A DNA stretch of 64,000 bases from Schnuerera sp. xch1 (GTDB taxonomy: Bacteria > Bacillota > Clostridia > Tissierellales > Tepidimicrobiaceae). Below the pieces are notes generated by a model that worked only from the letters and a program-made list of their open reading frames with translations, was not told where the DNA came from and made no database searches. Positions 18,721 through 26,590 of the stretch are shown piece after piece (the stretch's first letter is position 1; each line of letters begins with the position of its first letter). A program made the translations under genes and the position numbers. The stretch lies in NCBI RefSeq assembly GCF_019931165.1, contig NZ_JAIOUP010000002.1:248001-312000 (forward strand). Reading direction: 5' to 3'.

Positions 18721-18742
18721 ATGGACTATACTTAAAGTCCAT
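18721..18742. terminator. Weak hairpin
   Basis: ATGGACT and AGTCCAT form a perfect 7-bp stem with an 8-base loop. No strong T run follows. It may be a weak terminator. Confidence 0.3.
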
Positions 18743-19543
18743 ATTAGTATTATTGACTCATAATCTCCATTGTACAATTACAAGGGGTTAATATACATAT
18801 TAAAAATGAAACTACATAGAATTTTTCCTCTTTAGATTTCTATATTTAATTTAGCCCTATATAATAAATGCATCAAGATTTTTTACATCTTAATGCATTT
18901 TTGGAATGCTAAATTAATAGACATTCACTTATCTTTTTATTTTATTCTTAATTATTTCAAACAGTGTTGTAAAACTTTTTGTTTGAAATTTACCTTTATG
19001 AATTATAATAAGTATGTATATAAAACATTTTCTTGTGTCTACTTACACGACATCCAAACAGCTATTCCTATCTCCAATTCAAAAATAGGCTTTTTATTCC
19101 TAAAATCAGGTCCGTTTCTAACAAACTGAAAACTGTCCGAAGCCTTATAAAATCGAGCTATTTCGAAGATCAAACTTTTTGCATCTTTATCACGCACTCC
19201 ACCGTAGAATGTTGCCAATCCCACTTCGCTATCGCTTGTGCTCTTGGACATTCCTGACATGAGACGTACATCTACTTACAACTCACTTCGTTCCTTGTAA
19301 GCATTGTTACGGCTTCAACATGCGGTATCACATTAGTCTTATACAATTTAACAAATCATATAAGAGAAGGGGTAAATACTCAATTCCTATCCTCCCATTT
19401 TTACTTCTAAAAGTCTCCATGTGGCTTGAGAGGACTCAATTAATATCTTTCAAATCACAGGTTTTCGGAAACATATCCACTTCATATCAACTTTACCGAA
19501 TTAGGATCAACTTGTATTAATTTTTATAATATTTAATAATCAC
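18743..19543. other. Long intergenic region with a GC-richer block
   Basis: Most of this 800-bp stretch is AT-rich spacer. From about 19039 to 19330 it becomes visibly richer in G and C. There a minus-strand frame of 73 codons (with GLATFYGGVRDKDAK) reads as protein-like, but it has no ribosome site and no assigned family. The block includes a short interrupted inverted repeat (TTACAAnnnnnnnnnTTGTAA region near 19276-19300). It may be a foreign insertion remnant. Confidence 0.3.
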
Positions 19544-19572
19544 TTGATATATTTCGCAAGTAGTATTATACT
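19544..19572 (+). promoter_or_regulatory. Promoter of the GntR/ABC operon
   Basis: -35 TTGATA (19544-19549), 17-base spacer, -10 TATACT (19567-19572), 49 bases before the GntR start codon. Confidence 0.6.
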
Positions 19573-19621
19573 TATATATAACACTATAATACAATAACAC
19601 CACTAGTGAAAGGAGGACGCC

Positions 19622-20002
19622 ATGAAGTCAGCTCTGGACAGTAACCGACCCATTTATCTACAAATCAAAGAGATTATTGAGGAGGACATTCTCAACGGGA
19701 GGCTGGCACCTGATGAGCAAATACCCTCAAACAGACAGCTTGTCAGCCATTACAACATAAATCCCGTCACTGTACTGAAGGGAATTAATCTTCTGGTAGA
19801 TGATGGCATAATTTATAAGAAACGCGGGCTTGGAATGTATGTGAGCCCCGATGCCCCTGAAAAGCTTAAAAAACGCTTTTCGCACGCATTTTTTAAGGAA
19901 CAGATAGAGCCTTTGACGTCTCTCGCAAAACCCTTGGGTTTTTCACTCCAGGAGATTCATGATATGATCGATAGTGCTTGGAAAGGAGAAAAAAATGATT
20001 AA
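19622..20002 (+). CDS. GntR-family regulator, YtrA/YhcF type
   Basis: This 126-aa protein has the compact YtrA form: an N-terminal winged helix (about 10-75, with the conserved PIYLQIKEII and PSNRQLVSHYNINPVTV) and only a short C-terminal dimerisation tail. Such regulators control the ABC operon they belong to. Strong ribosome site AAAGGAGG. Its stop overlaps the next gene, whose proper start lies inside its end. The gene is distinctly richer in G and C than its surroundings. Confidence 0.9.
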   Translation: MKSALDSNRPIYLQIKEIIEEDILNGRLAPDEQIPSNRQLVSHYNINPVTVLKGINLLVDDGIIYKKRGLGMYVSPDAPEKLKKRFSHAFFKEQIEPLTSLAKPLGFSLQEIHDMIDSAWKGEKND

Positions 20003-20867
20003 TTTTGAAAATGTATCGCTTAATTACGGAAATACTCTTGCACTCAATAATGTAAGTTTAAAGCTTCCCGAGCAGGGGATATGCGGGGTGCTTGGCAGAA
20101 ACGGAGCAGGAAAGACCTCACTTTTGTCGCTGCTCTGCGCCTATCGCAGGCCAACCTCAGGAAAAATAACTATATTCGGCGAAAATCCTTATGAAAACAG
20201 GAATATAATGCCACGAATTGCTCTTATCCATGAAGATCAGAGTGGAATAGAAAATGACTTTAAGATAAAAGACCTTTTTAAAATAGCAGCTACGCTCCGC
20301 CCCAACTGGGATACCACCTATGCAGAAAAACTTATAAAGCTGTTTGAAATACCGGTGAAGAAGACAATAGGATCCTTAAGTCACGGTATGCGTTCAGCAG
20401 TACATGTGATTATCGGCCTAGCCGGACAGACACCGATTACCATATATGACGAGGCATATCTCGGCATGGATGCCGCTATGCGTAAACTGTTTATCAGCGA
20501 ACTTTTATCAGACTATATGCAGAGGCCTAAGCTTATTTTGTTTTCAACACATTTTCTCAATGAGATGGAGGGGCTTTTTAGCGAAGCCATAATTATTGAC
20601 AAAGGCCAGGTAATAGCCCACGACGACTGTGATAACCTGCGCTCAAAAGGAACAGCCGTAACAGGATTTAGCGAAGTCGTAGATAGATTCGCAAATGGTC
20701 GTGAAATCCTGTCCCAGCGAGCCTTGGGCCGACAGAAAGAGGTTGTATTGTTCGGGGAGTTATCAGAAAACGAGCGCCTTGCTGCAGAAAAAGAAGGTCT
20801 TGAACTCTCTCACCCCTCACTGCAGGATTTGTTCATCTATATGACCGAAAAAGGAGGGAAAGAATAA
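19995..20867 (+). CDS. ABC transporter ATPase (YtrB-like)
   Basis: A protein of 290 aa beginning MINFENVSLNYG. ATG 19995 is chosen because GGAAAGGAGA lies 7-8 bases before it. Walker A LGRNGAGKTS, a Walker B-like segment ITIYDEAYLGMD and the switch His in FSTHF are visible. The signature is LSHGMRS instead of LSGGQ, as is common in YtrB-type ATPases. It is coupled to the permease (TAATG overlap). Likely an export or envelope-stress transporter; the substrate is unknown. Confidence 0.88.
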   Translation: MINFENVSLNYGNTLALNNVSLKLPEQGICGVLGRNGAGKTSLLSLLCAYRRPTSGKITIFGENPYENRNIMPRIALIHEDQSGIENDFKIKDLFKIAATLRPNWDTTYAEKLIKLFEIPVKKTIGSLSHGMRSAVHVIIGLAGQTPITIYDEAYLGMDAAMRKLFISELLSDYMQRPKLILFSTHFLNEMEGLFSEAIIIDKGQVIAHDDCDNLRSKGTAVTGFSEVVDRFANGREILSQRALGRQKEVVLFGELSENERLAAEKEGLELSHPSLQDLFIYMTEKGGKE

Positions 20868-21469
20868 TGACGAAAAAAGCTTTGAAGCTTATGCTATCAC
20901 AACAGACTAAGTCCACATATTGGTTTATAGGTATCTATGCCTTGGTAATGGCTATTCTTCTTATAGTATTTTCTTTTGTAACAATTGATGATACTTCATG
21001 GATGCCAATTTCCATCGTGTATGCGCCTAAAATATATCTTCTGGTGATGGGAATTATATATCCTTTGGTTGCAACAAAACTATATGTGTCACAAGGCCTG
21101 ACCAGAAAGCAGTTCTTTTGGGCTTATACTGTAGCCATAAGCATTATATCACTGTTTCTGTTCATTCCGGTTTTAGCTTCAGTTATTTACTATGATAACT
21201 TTTCACTGACGTCTGCAATTACACATTATCTGCAAATGCCCCTATTTTTTCTCATAGGTTGGACTTCTGTGGTTGGTTTTCAAATGAGGAAGTGGTATAT
21301 GACAATACTTGGGATATTAGGTGCTATAGCTATGTTTCACACCATAACTACAATACCTAGAATCCTTGCATTATCAGACATAGCCGTATTAGGGTCAGTA
21401 TTATTGCTATTAGCTGCATTGTTACTAATTCTACCACGCATAATTTCTCAAATTCCTTTTAAAAGCTGA
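20867..21469 (+). CDS. ABC transporter permease partner of the YtrB-like ATPase
   Basis: The 200-aa protein has about six predicted membrane segments (starting near residues 18-38, 50-70, 82-102, 115-135, 143-160, 172-192) and no other domain, as expected of a small ABC-2-like permease. It overlaps the ATPase stop by one base. Base use is more AT-rich than in the two genes before it. Confidence 0.8.
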   Translation: MTKKALKLMLSQQTKSTYWFIGIYALVMAILLIVFSFVTIDDTSWMPISIVYAPKIYLLVMGIIYPLVATKLYVSQGLTRKQFFWAYTVAISIISLFLFIPVLASVIYYDNFSLTSAITHYLQMPLFFLIGWTSVVGFQMRKWYMTILGILGAIAMFHTITTIPRILALSDIAVLGSVLLLLAALLLILPRIISQIPFKS

Positions 21470-21507
21470 GTGGTCTTGGATCAGCCAAATTAGTCAGATT
21501 AAAATGA

Positions 21508-21553
21508 GCAAGGCACTATACGATATTTCACGTAGAGTACCTTGCTTTATTTT
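21508..21553. terminator. Intrinsic terminator between convergent genes
   Basis: A 15-bp stem with two mismatches (GCAAGGCACTATACG / CGTAGAGTACCTTGC) with an 8-base loop, followed by TTTATTTT. It separates the permease gene from the convergent ADP-ribosyltransferase gene. Confidence 0.7.
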
Positions 21554-21610
21554 AGGTGTAAACCCACAGACAAGCTTGAAAAGTAACTATTTTACCTATT
21601 TGGAATATGT

Positions 21611-22360
21611 TCAGTCTATGATTTCACCCTTGCTTTTGGCTAATTTTTCATGCCATTCGTGTCTATCCGTAGTTGTCAGTTTCGCCCACTCTGTTTCTTC
21701 ACCAATAATTCTTAAAGGTTCTTGTGAGCGATAAGAACGTGTTAAGTTACCCGGAAATTTTTTATCAGTAAGATTTGGGTCGTTTTCAAATTCACCTGTT
21801 GGTTCTATTATATAAACCCGTTCTCTTCCTTCTCCTTTTGCTAATGCTGCTGCAAGTCCTGCACCATTGGCGTTAGCTGTGAAATAAATGTGATTCATTT
21901 TAAGCTCAGGCTTGTAATTTGAGATTCCACCCGGTGTCAGTAAATCACCAACCTTTAAATCAGCCTTAGTCCCATGATAAAACGGTCCTTTATCAGAAGG
22001 CGCTCCTTTATATAATTCAGATAATTCATAATTTATTTTTGCATTATCTGAGTCACACAATTCCTCATAGCATTTGGCAATGTTTACATACAACGTAGAG
22101 TATGCACTCTTTACATTATCATCATTTATATTTAGTGCGCACTGTAAAGATGTTTCCATCCATTTCAATTTGTCTGTAATATTCTTTTGTTGACGAGCTA
22201 AATGGTAAGCTGCAATAAATTTTTCATAGTCATCTGTAGCTTCATTCAATGCTTTTTGAAACATAGTGCTTGCTTCTTCTGCTTTCCCACTATCTTCTAA
22301 ACCCATTCCCATCACACAGAGTTTAATAATAATGTTATTGGGATCAAATTTTATGTTCAT
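21611..22360 (-). CDS. arr: Rifampin ADP-ribosyltransferase (Arr) with a helical N-terminal domain
   Basis: The C-terminal part (about 118-249) matches Arr enzymes, which inactivate rifamycins by NAD-dependent ADP-ribosylation of the 23-hydroxyl. GPFYHGTKADL has the NAD-binding His, HIYFTA the Tyr, and NDPNLTDKKFPGN the catalytic Asp. The final PLRIIGE-W segment is also conserved. Standalone Arr is about 140 aa; this one carries some 115 extra N-terminal residues built of TPR-like helical pairs (AEEASTMFQKALNEA, then YVNIAKCYEELCDSDNAK). The extension may bind a partner or change the substrate. Rifamycin resistance is known for the family, not shown here. Confidence 0.88.
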   Translation of the reverse strand: MNIKFDPNNIIIKLCVMGMGLEDSGKAEEASTMFQKALNEATDDYEKFIAAYHLARQQKNITDKLKWMETSLQCALNINDDNVKSAYSTLYVNIAKCYEELCDSDNAKINYELSELYKGAPSDKGPFYHGTKADLKVGDLLTPGGISNYKPELKMNHIYFTANANGAGLAAALAKGEGRERVYIIEPTGEFENDPNLTDKKFPGNLTRSYRSQEPLRIIGEETEWAKLTTTDRHEWHEKLAKSKGEIID

Positions 22361-22538
22361 CTAATCTTACCTCCAAATTAATAAAATTCATGATTACTTT
22401 CCCTTTATTGATAAGTATATTATAGCCAAGGTTGCATTACTTATATCATTATACTGGCATATATCAAATATTATAAGACTATATTTTCCATTTTCCTTGT
22501 GTTATAATTAAAGTAGGGAGAGTAATATCGAAGTTTCA

Positions 22539-22754
22539 TTATTTCTCTCCCTGTTCTTTTTGACTTTGTTCTTTCTCAATCAGTGTCAGTGCAACCTTAA
22601 GAGCGGCGATTCGCCGTTCATGAAGGGTCTGCTGCGACTTGCCCAGCTTCGCGGCGTCCATCTTCTCACACTTGTGGAGTGTGGACAGTAAGGCGCGATG
22701 CGCTTCGCTCAACTCTTCGACTGTATAATCCGCATATTCAATCCTCTGCTTACG
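22539..22754 (-). pseudogene. Remnant of the small repeat-protein family
   Basis: A 71-codon open frame without an ATG reads EYADYTVEELSEAHRALLST, HKCEKMDAAKLGKSQQTLHE and RRIAALKVALTLIEKE before a stop at 22539. The order TxxKCEKM, a Ser-Gln, R-I-x-AL is the same as in the repeat unit of the 122-aa protein at 10277-10645. Its higher GC content sets it apart from its surroundings. A hairpin with GGGAGAG/CTCTCCC arms (22515-22551) spans the stop codon. Likely a decayed gene; a non-ATG start cannot be excluded. Confidence 0.45.
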
Positions 22755-23469
22755 TTATTTATCACCGTACAATAACGGCTTTTACTGCATGTTTCTGCTA
22801 ACAGACTCATGTAAAAAGAGCCGGTTTTTTTCAACATCCAACCTGCTCTCACAACCCCTATAAAATAAGAAAAACATCTAAATCAACCACTCACGAACAC
22901 CCAACATCTATACTGACCACTCGCCAGACTATGATATCTAAATCGCTCTGCCACTATCATTAAGGCTTGTTTCGATATGTTCCCACGAAGCCTAAAAACA
23001 ACATTTTTCATACCCTTATTTTCAAACGCAAAAACACACAAACGGCTTATATACTGGGCTTTACGAGCGCCTACTCTTTTACTCTTGACATCAAGACCAC
23101 ACACTCCACATGTGTTGTGATAATAAGATGATAACAATACGCAAAAATAATTCTATCTTTAGAGGGGGCAATCCCCTAGAGCATTTTAGACACCCCCTCG
23201 ATTTAAAGAAGATTATAATTTCTATTATTCCCTCACTAAATTAAATAAAAAGCATTTTCCTTTGTTCCGCACGTCCTATTCTTCCCATAAAAAATATACT
23301 TCCTATCATAATAATTACACAAGTTCTCTATCCTATACCAATAACTGCATAACTGTAATTCCTGGAAAAGCTCTCAAAATCTAAATGCTGATTATAAATA
23401 TACATTTATCAATATCATTTTATGGTGATTTTATACTATTTTGTAATCAAAAAAGCCGTCCCCAGTGGT
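22755..23469. other. Intergenic region without a recognisable gene
   Basis: Contains a hairpin (CGGCTTTTA / TAAAAAGAGCCG, about 22771-22826) followed by seven Ts on the plus strand, which could be a terminator. A minus-strand 84-codon frame at 22883-23137 has no ribosome site or motif and is not believed. The rest is AT-rich spacer. Confidence 0.4.
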
Positions 23470-24990
23470 TTAGTTAGAATTTTTTAATTTTTCTTTTGAT
23501 ATATTTACAAGATTCAATATTCTAGATATAAGTAGAACCAAACTTCCAATTGCTAAAGTCTCAACAAAAATTAATAATGATGGCCATCCGTATATTAATG
23601 TTGTTAATGTAATATCTCTTCCCCCAAATAGAAAGCCTAACATATTTAATAAGAATATTCCTATTAAAATCGAAATTACATAAGTAATATTTCTCATGAG
23701 TCTAAACCACCTTCTATGGTAAAATCTCTCTGCCCATTTATTTGCATTTTTAAAACTGTGCACAAAAAATACAATAGCAAATACCGTTAATATTCCTAGC
23801 ACCATATCTACAATAAATGATACTGGCAATCCAAGTTCTGGAGTTTCATTTTGTACAATAGAAGTCAAACCATCTATAAATGACTGCTGCTCTGCTCCAG
23901 ATGCCGAGGCACTATTAAACATGATCATAAATGAATATCCGCTTTCTGGAAATAGCGCAGCGTCAGAACTGTATGTGAATAGAGTTCCACCATGCTCGAT
24001 TCTCTTAGAACCATTTGCAAGTATATCTTGTTCCCATCCATAAGCATAGTCGTTATCAGGTCCCGATGGGGTATGCATTAACTTAATACTTTCATTTGAA
24101 ATAATTGACTTACCATCTAAAGATCTTCCATGATTGTTCTGCATTGAAATCCACTTAGCCATATCATTTGCACTACTTATAATTCCACCACTACCATTCA
24201 CAAAATGTGGTAATGTGTTTCGTGCTATTTGTATCCCATAAGAAAATGTGTACCCACATTCAACGTCACTGACATCTTCTGCAAAAGTCATAGAAATTGT
24301 GTCATTCATATTAAGAGCACTTAATATATTATCTTTTATATATTGGTTATACGGTTGTCCAGATACTTCTTCCACAAGTCTTGCTAATATATGGTAATTC
24401 GGATTATGGTAGTTCCATTGCGTCCCCGGATCTGTAACTAACTTTGAATTACTTAATCTTTTCATTTCTTCACTTAGAGAATGGGGCTGTTTCAAGCTCA
24501 TCTCCGGAAACCCCTTATCTGCAAGTCCAGAAGATTGATTTAAAAGTTGTGAAACTGTAATGCTTTCCGATCTCTTATCTTTTGTAACATAATCTGAAAG
24601 ATATGATTTAACAGTTTCTTTAAGTTTTATTTTTCCTTCTTCCACAAGCTGCATAACTGCAAAAGAAGTAAATGATTTACTAACAGAACCAATGTACATC
24701 TTTGTATCAGCAGTGATTGGATTTCCCTTTGAGTCCTTTCCGTATCCAGCAGTATATATAACTTTATCATTTTTTGTTATACTTACCGAAACTCCAGGTA
24801 ATCCAGTTTTTCTTAGATTTGATACCATAAATTCATCTATTAGATCAGAATTTATATGATCATCTGCTTTACTTATATCACGGGATATTGGAATAGGCTT
24901 TTGTCCTTGATAAAAACTATATATACTAGCGTATAATATAATTGCTATAAGTAAACCTATTACTAAAAATAATGATTTTGATTTTTTCAT
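23470..24990 (-). CDS. Membrane-anchored beta-lactamase-fold serine hydrolase
   Basis: The 506-aa protein has an N-terminal membrane anchor (about 7-26) and an extracellular class C beta-lactamase/PBP-like domain (about 50-370). SxxK is in GSVSKSF, the Tyr-x-Asn element in WNYHNPNY, and the third motif is HGG (RIEHGGT) where penicillin-binding proteins have KTG. Three further membrane segments follow (about 395-418, 435-458, 466-490). This layout occurs in esterases and D-amino-acid peptidases of the FmtA/PBP4* group, which act on wall polymers or peptides. Real beta-lactam hydrolysis is unlikely. Single gene with its own upstream region. Confidence 0.85.
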   Translation of the reverse strand: MKKSKSLFLVIGLLIAIILYASIYSFYQGQKPIPISRDISKADDHINSDLIDEFMVSNLRKTGLPGVSVSITKNDKVIYTAGYGKDSKGNPITADTKMYIGSVSKSFTSFAVMQLVEEGKIKLKETVKSYLSDYVTKDKRSESITVSQLLNQSSGLADKGFPEMSLKQPHSLSEEMKRLSNSKLVTDPGTQWNYHNPNYHILARLVEEVSGQPYNQYIKDNILSALNMNDTISMTFAEDVSDVECGYTFSYGIQIARNTLPHFVNGSGGIISSANDMAKWISMQNNHGRSLDGKSIISNESIKLMHTPSGPDNDYAYGWEQDILANGSKRIEHGGTLFTYSSDAALFPESGYSFMIMFNSASASGAEQQSFIDGLTSIVQNETPELGLPVSFIVDMVLGILTVFAIVFFVHSFKNANKWAERFYHRRWFRLMRNITYVISILIGIFLLNMLGFLFGGRDITLTTLIYGWPSLLIFVETLAIGSLVLLISRILNLVNISKEKLKNSN

Positions 24991-25185
24991 TCATACCACT
25001 CCTCGCATAAAATCTTTACATGAGCATTATAATATATGTTATTTAAGAATTAATTAATAATAGTCTTAAGAAAATCTTAAGTTTATTGGTAAGTGCTTCA
25101 AAAGATGACGTCTAGCTATATCACAATCATTGTGATAAGCTAATGCTATCATTTTTAGATACTCATACACATCCAAAGTATTTGA

Positions 25186-25368
25186 TTTGGCAGATTCCAC
25201 CAACGTGATTTAACTATATACGATTTAAAAGATGAATTCATAAAAAAACAACCAAGTTATGAAGAGATAATAGCACAGGCTGGAGAAATGCTAGATGTTT
25301 ATGAGATTAGTTTTAAAGAAGCATCTGTAATTTTAGAACTTGGTAGAGGCGGTAAAATAACTTTATAA
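25186..25368 (+). pseudogene. C-terminal fragment of an unrecognised protein
   Basis: A plus-strand open frame without a start codon encodes DLKDEFIKKQPSYEEIIAQA and continues EMLDVYEISFKEASVILEL to a stop at 25368. Composition is that of a real soluble protein. It overlaps the end of the opposite-strand methyltransferase fragment and may be the end of a gene from the same lost restriction cluster. The rest of 24991-25312 is spacer. Confidence 0.35.
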
Positions 25369-25552
25369 TTGGATTTTTATTATAATCTTCAATTAACTGC
25401 TTAACTAGTTCTATAGAAAACCCTTCTTTATATCTATACCATCTTTGAAGTGGCTTCTTTAAGTCATCAGAGTAGTTCATAATGCTGGAATAGGTAGCAT
25501 TTTTATTTGTTGGATGTATTACATTAAACTTATCTTCTAATTTCTGGTGCAT
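25313..25552 (-). pseudogene. N-terminal fragment of a DNA methyltransferase
   Basis: The 79 codons include LQRWYRYKEGFSIELVKQLI, the N-terminal segment found in adenine-specific site DNA methyltransferases just before their DPF.GSGTT motif. Here the sequence becomes unrelated after NPI and stops, so the catalytic part is missing. It overlaps the helix-turn-helix gene upstream by 16 bases, the usual arrangement of such restriction-modification loci. Confidence 0.55.
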
Positions 25553-25737
25553 TTTAAGTCCCTCTTTTTCTCTTTTTTTGTCCTTCTGTCTTCCGGTTTA
25601 TTTGCATCCTTAGGTATAATCCACATATTGCCCATCTTTTCTGCACCCTCAATTCTGTTTTCTGAACAGAGTATCTGAACACGTCTTTTTGTGATCCCCC
25701 ATTTATCAGCAGCTTCTTGAGCTGACATGTAATTCAT
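25537..25737 (-). CDS. Small MerR/excisionase-like DNA-binding protein
   Basis: About 66 aa, beginning MNYMSAQEAADKWGITKRRV, with a single winged helix-turn-helix and the WIIPKDANKPEDRR wing typical of small regulators that precede DNA methyltransferase genes. ATG 25737 is preferred over 25752 because GGAGGTG lies 6 bases before it. It remains intact although the methyltransferase after it is cut short. Confidence 0.65.
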   Translation of the reverse strand: MNYMSAQEAADKWGITKRRVQILCSENRIEGAEKMGNMWIIPKDANKPEDRRTKKEKKRDLKCTRN

Positions 25738-25752
25738 GCTATACACCTCCAT

Positions 25753-26004
25753 GGTCTATTACAATATTATATTCCTTTTCGCGAACATTATCAAGGATAG
25801 TTTCTTGAACTTAATGCCACATATCTACCATTTCTTTTGCTAAACGGTTGAACCTTTAAAGCAAAACTGCGTTTACATGGGTGAGCTTAATTCAGCTCTT
25901 TTTCCTTAATCCCTTAAAACACACCCAAAATCTATCACTTTACCCACCATCAAAAAATAAATAAACCCCTGAAAATACCGTAAATACGCCATTCTCAAGG
26001 GCTT
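25753..26004. other. Spacer at the chromosome side of the ICE
   Basis: No gene recognised. A minus-strand frame of 34 codons (MYKPLRMAYLRYFQGF...) directly downstream of the methyltransferase-like remnant has no ribosome site. Confidence 0.3.
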
Positions 26005-26070
26005 ATACATCTATTCTCTTGTCAGCAGACAGACGGTCTCCACGTGCCTTGAAGAGACGATTATGATGCT
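26005..26070 (-). pseudogene. Possible 3' end of an RNA methyltransferase gene (rlmD/rumA type)
   Basis: On the minus strand the frame ends SSRHVETVCLLTRE-stop (26005-26007). HVETVxLL near the C-terminus is the hallmark of RlmD/TrmA-type uracil-5 methyltransferases. Only the last codons are visible; the sequence to the right is AT-rich and unrelated. This fits a gene cut by insertion of the ICE, with the 5' part expected beyond the right edge. Conjugative elements that target rumA with serine recombinases are known. The match is short, so this is tentative. Confidence 0.4.
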
Positions 26071-26225
26071 GCAGGTAGATAGTCCCCCCTTGGTGTCAGA
26101 TTATATTTTCAATAATTCCAACACTCAACCATTGTTTTTATAAAATAGCTACATAGATTATATCATGACAACTATTATTTTTTGATGTCAAGTTTAGTAA
26201 AAATAAAAGCTGCCTACAATAAAAC

Positions 26226-26250
26226 CCTCAGTGTACTGAGGATTTTACTC
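26226..26250. terminator. Hairpin at the recombinase end of the ICE
   Basis: CCTCAG-TGTA-CTGAGG (26226-26241) with A-rich and T-rich flanks on either side, so usable from both directions. It lies between the resolvase-like micro-ORF and the possible methyltransferase remnant. Confidence 0.5.
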
Positions 26251-26338
26251 TAAGCAGGTTTTTAATAGAAACTAATACCATAGATTATACAGGAGAGTTA
26301 TAGCAAAATCCTTTCTTTTTTATAACTGCTGTCTGTCT

Positions 26339-26440
26339 TTAAATTAAAATTAATTGCTCTCTGTTTCCAACTCTTATATAAATTGCAACCTTTGGAGTTC
26401 TGTTCTCTTTATCTACATTTTCATAATTATTCTTTTTCAT
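26339..26440 (-). CDS. 33-aa micro-ORF mimicking a resolvase N-terminus
   Basis: ATG 26440 is preceded by GAAAGGATGG. The peptide has a charged start (KNNYENVDKENRTPK) followed by VAIYIRVGNREQLILI. The second half matches the first beta strand and active-site loop of serine recombinases (VAIYxRVSTxEQ), but Gly-Asn stands where the nucleophile Ser-Thr should be. It follows the last recombinase gene on the same strand and is too short to be an enzyme. It may be a fossil, or a peptide that interferes with recombinase dimers (speculation). Confidence 0.5.
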   Translation of the reverse strand: MKKNNYENVDKENRTPKVAIYIRVGNREQLILI

Positions 26441-26590
26441 GATTCCATCCTTTCTTAGTTTCAATACTTTACTGTTACAATTGATCCTGTAATAAATTCA
26501 AAATGATTAATAATATTAATCCACAATCAGATTGTCCTCATTATCCGAGCAGTAACTACTTCCTATATTCTAGTTACTGCTCCTATATTT

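Noticed and set aside
22883-23137. 84-codon minus-strand frame
   Set aside because: No ribosome site, odd composition, no motif; most likely chance.
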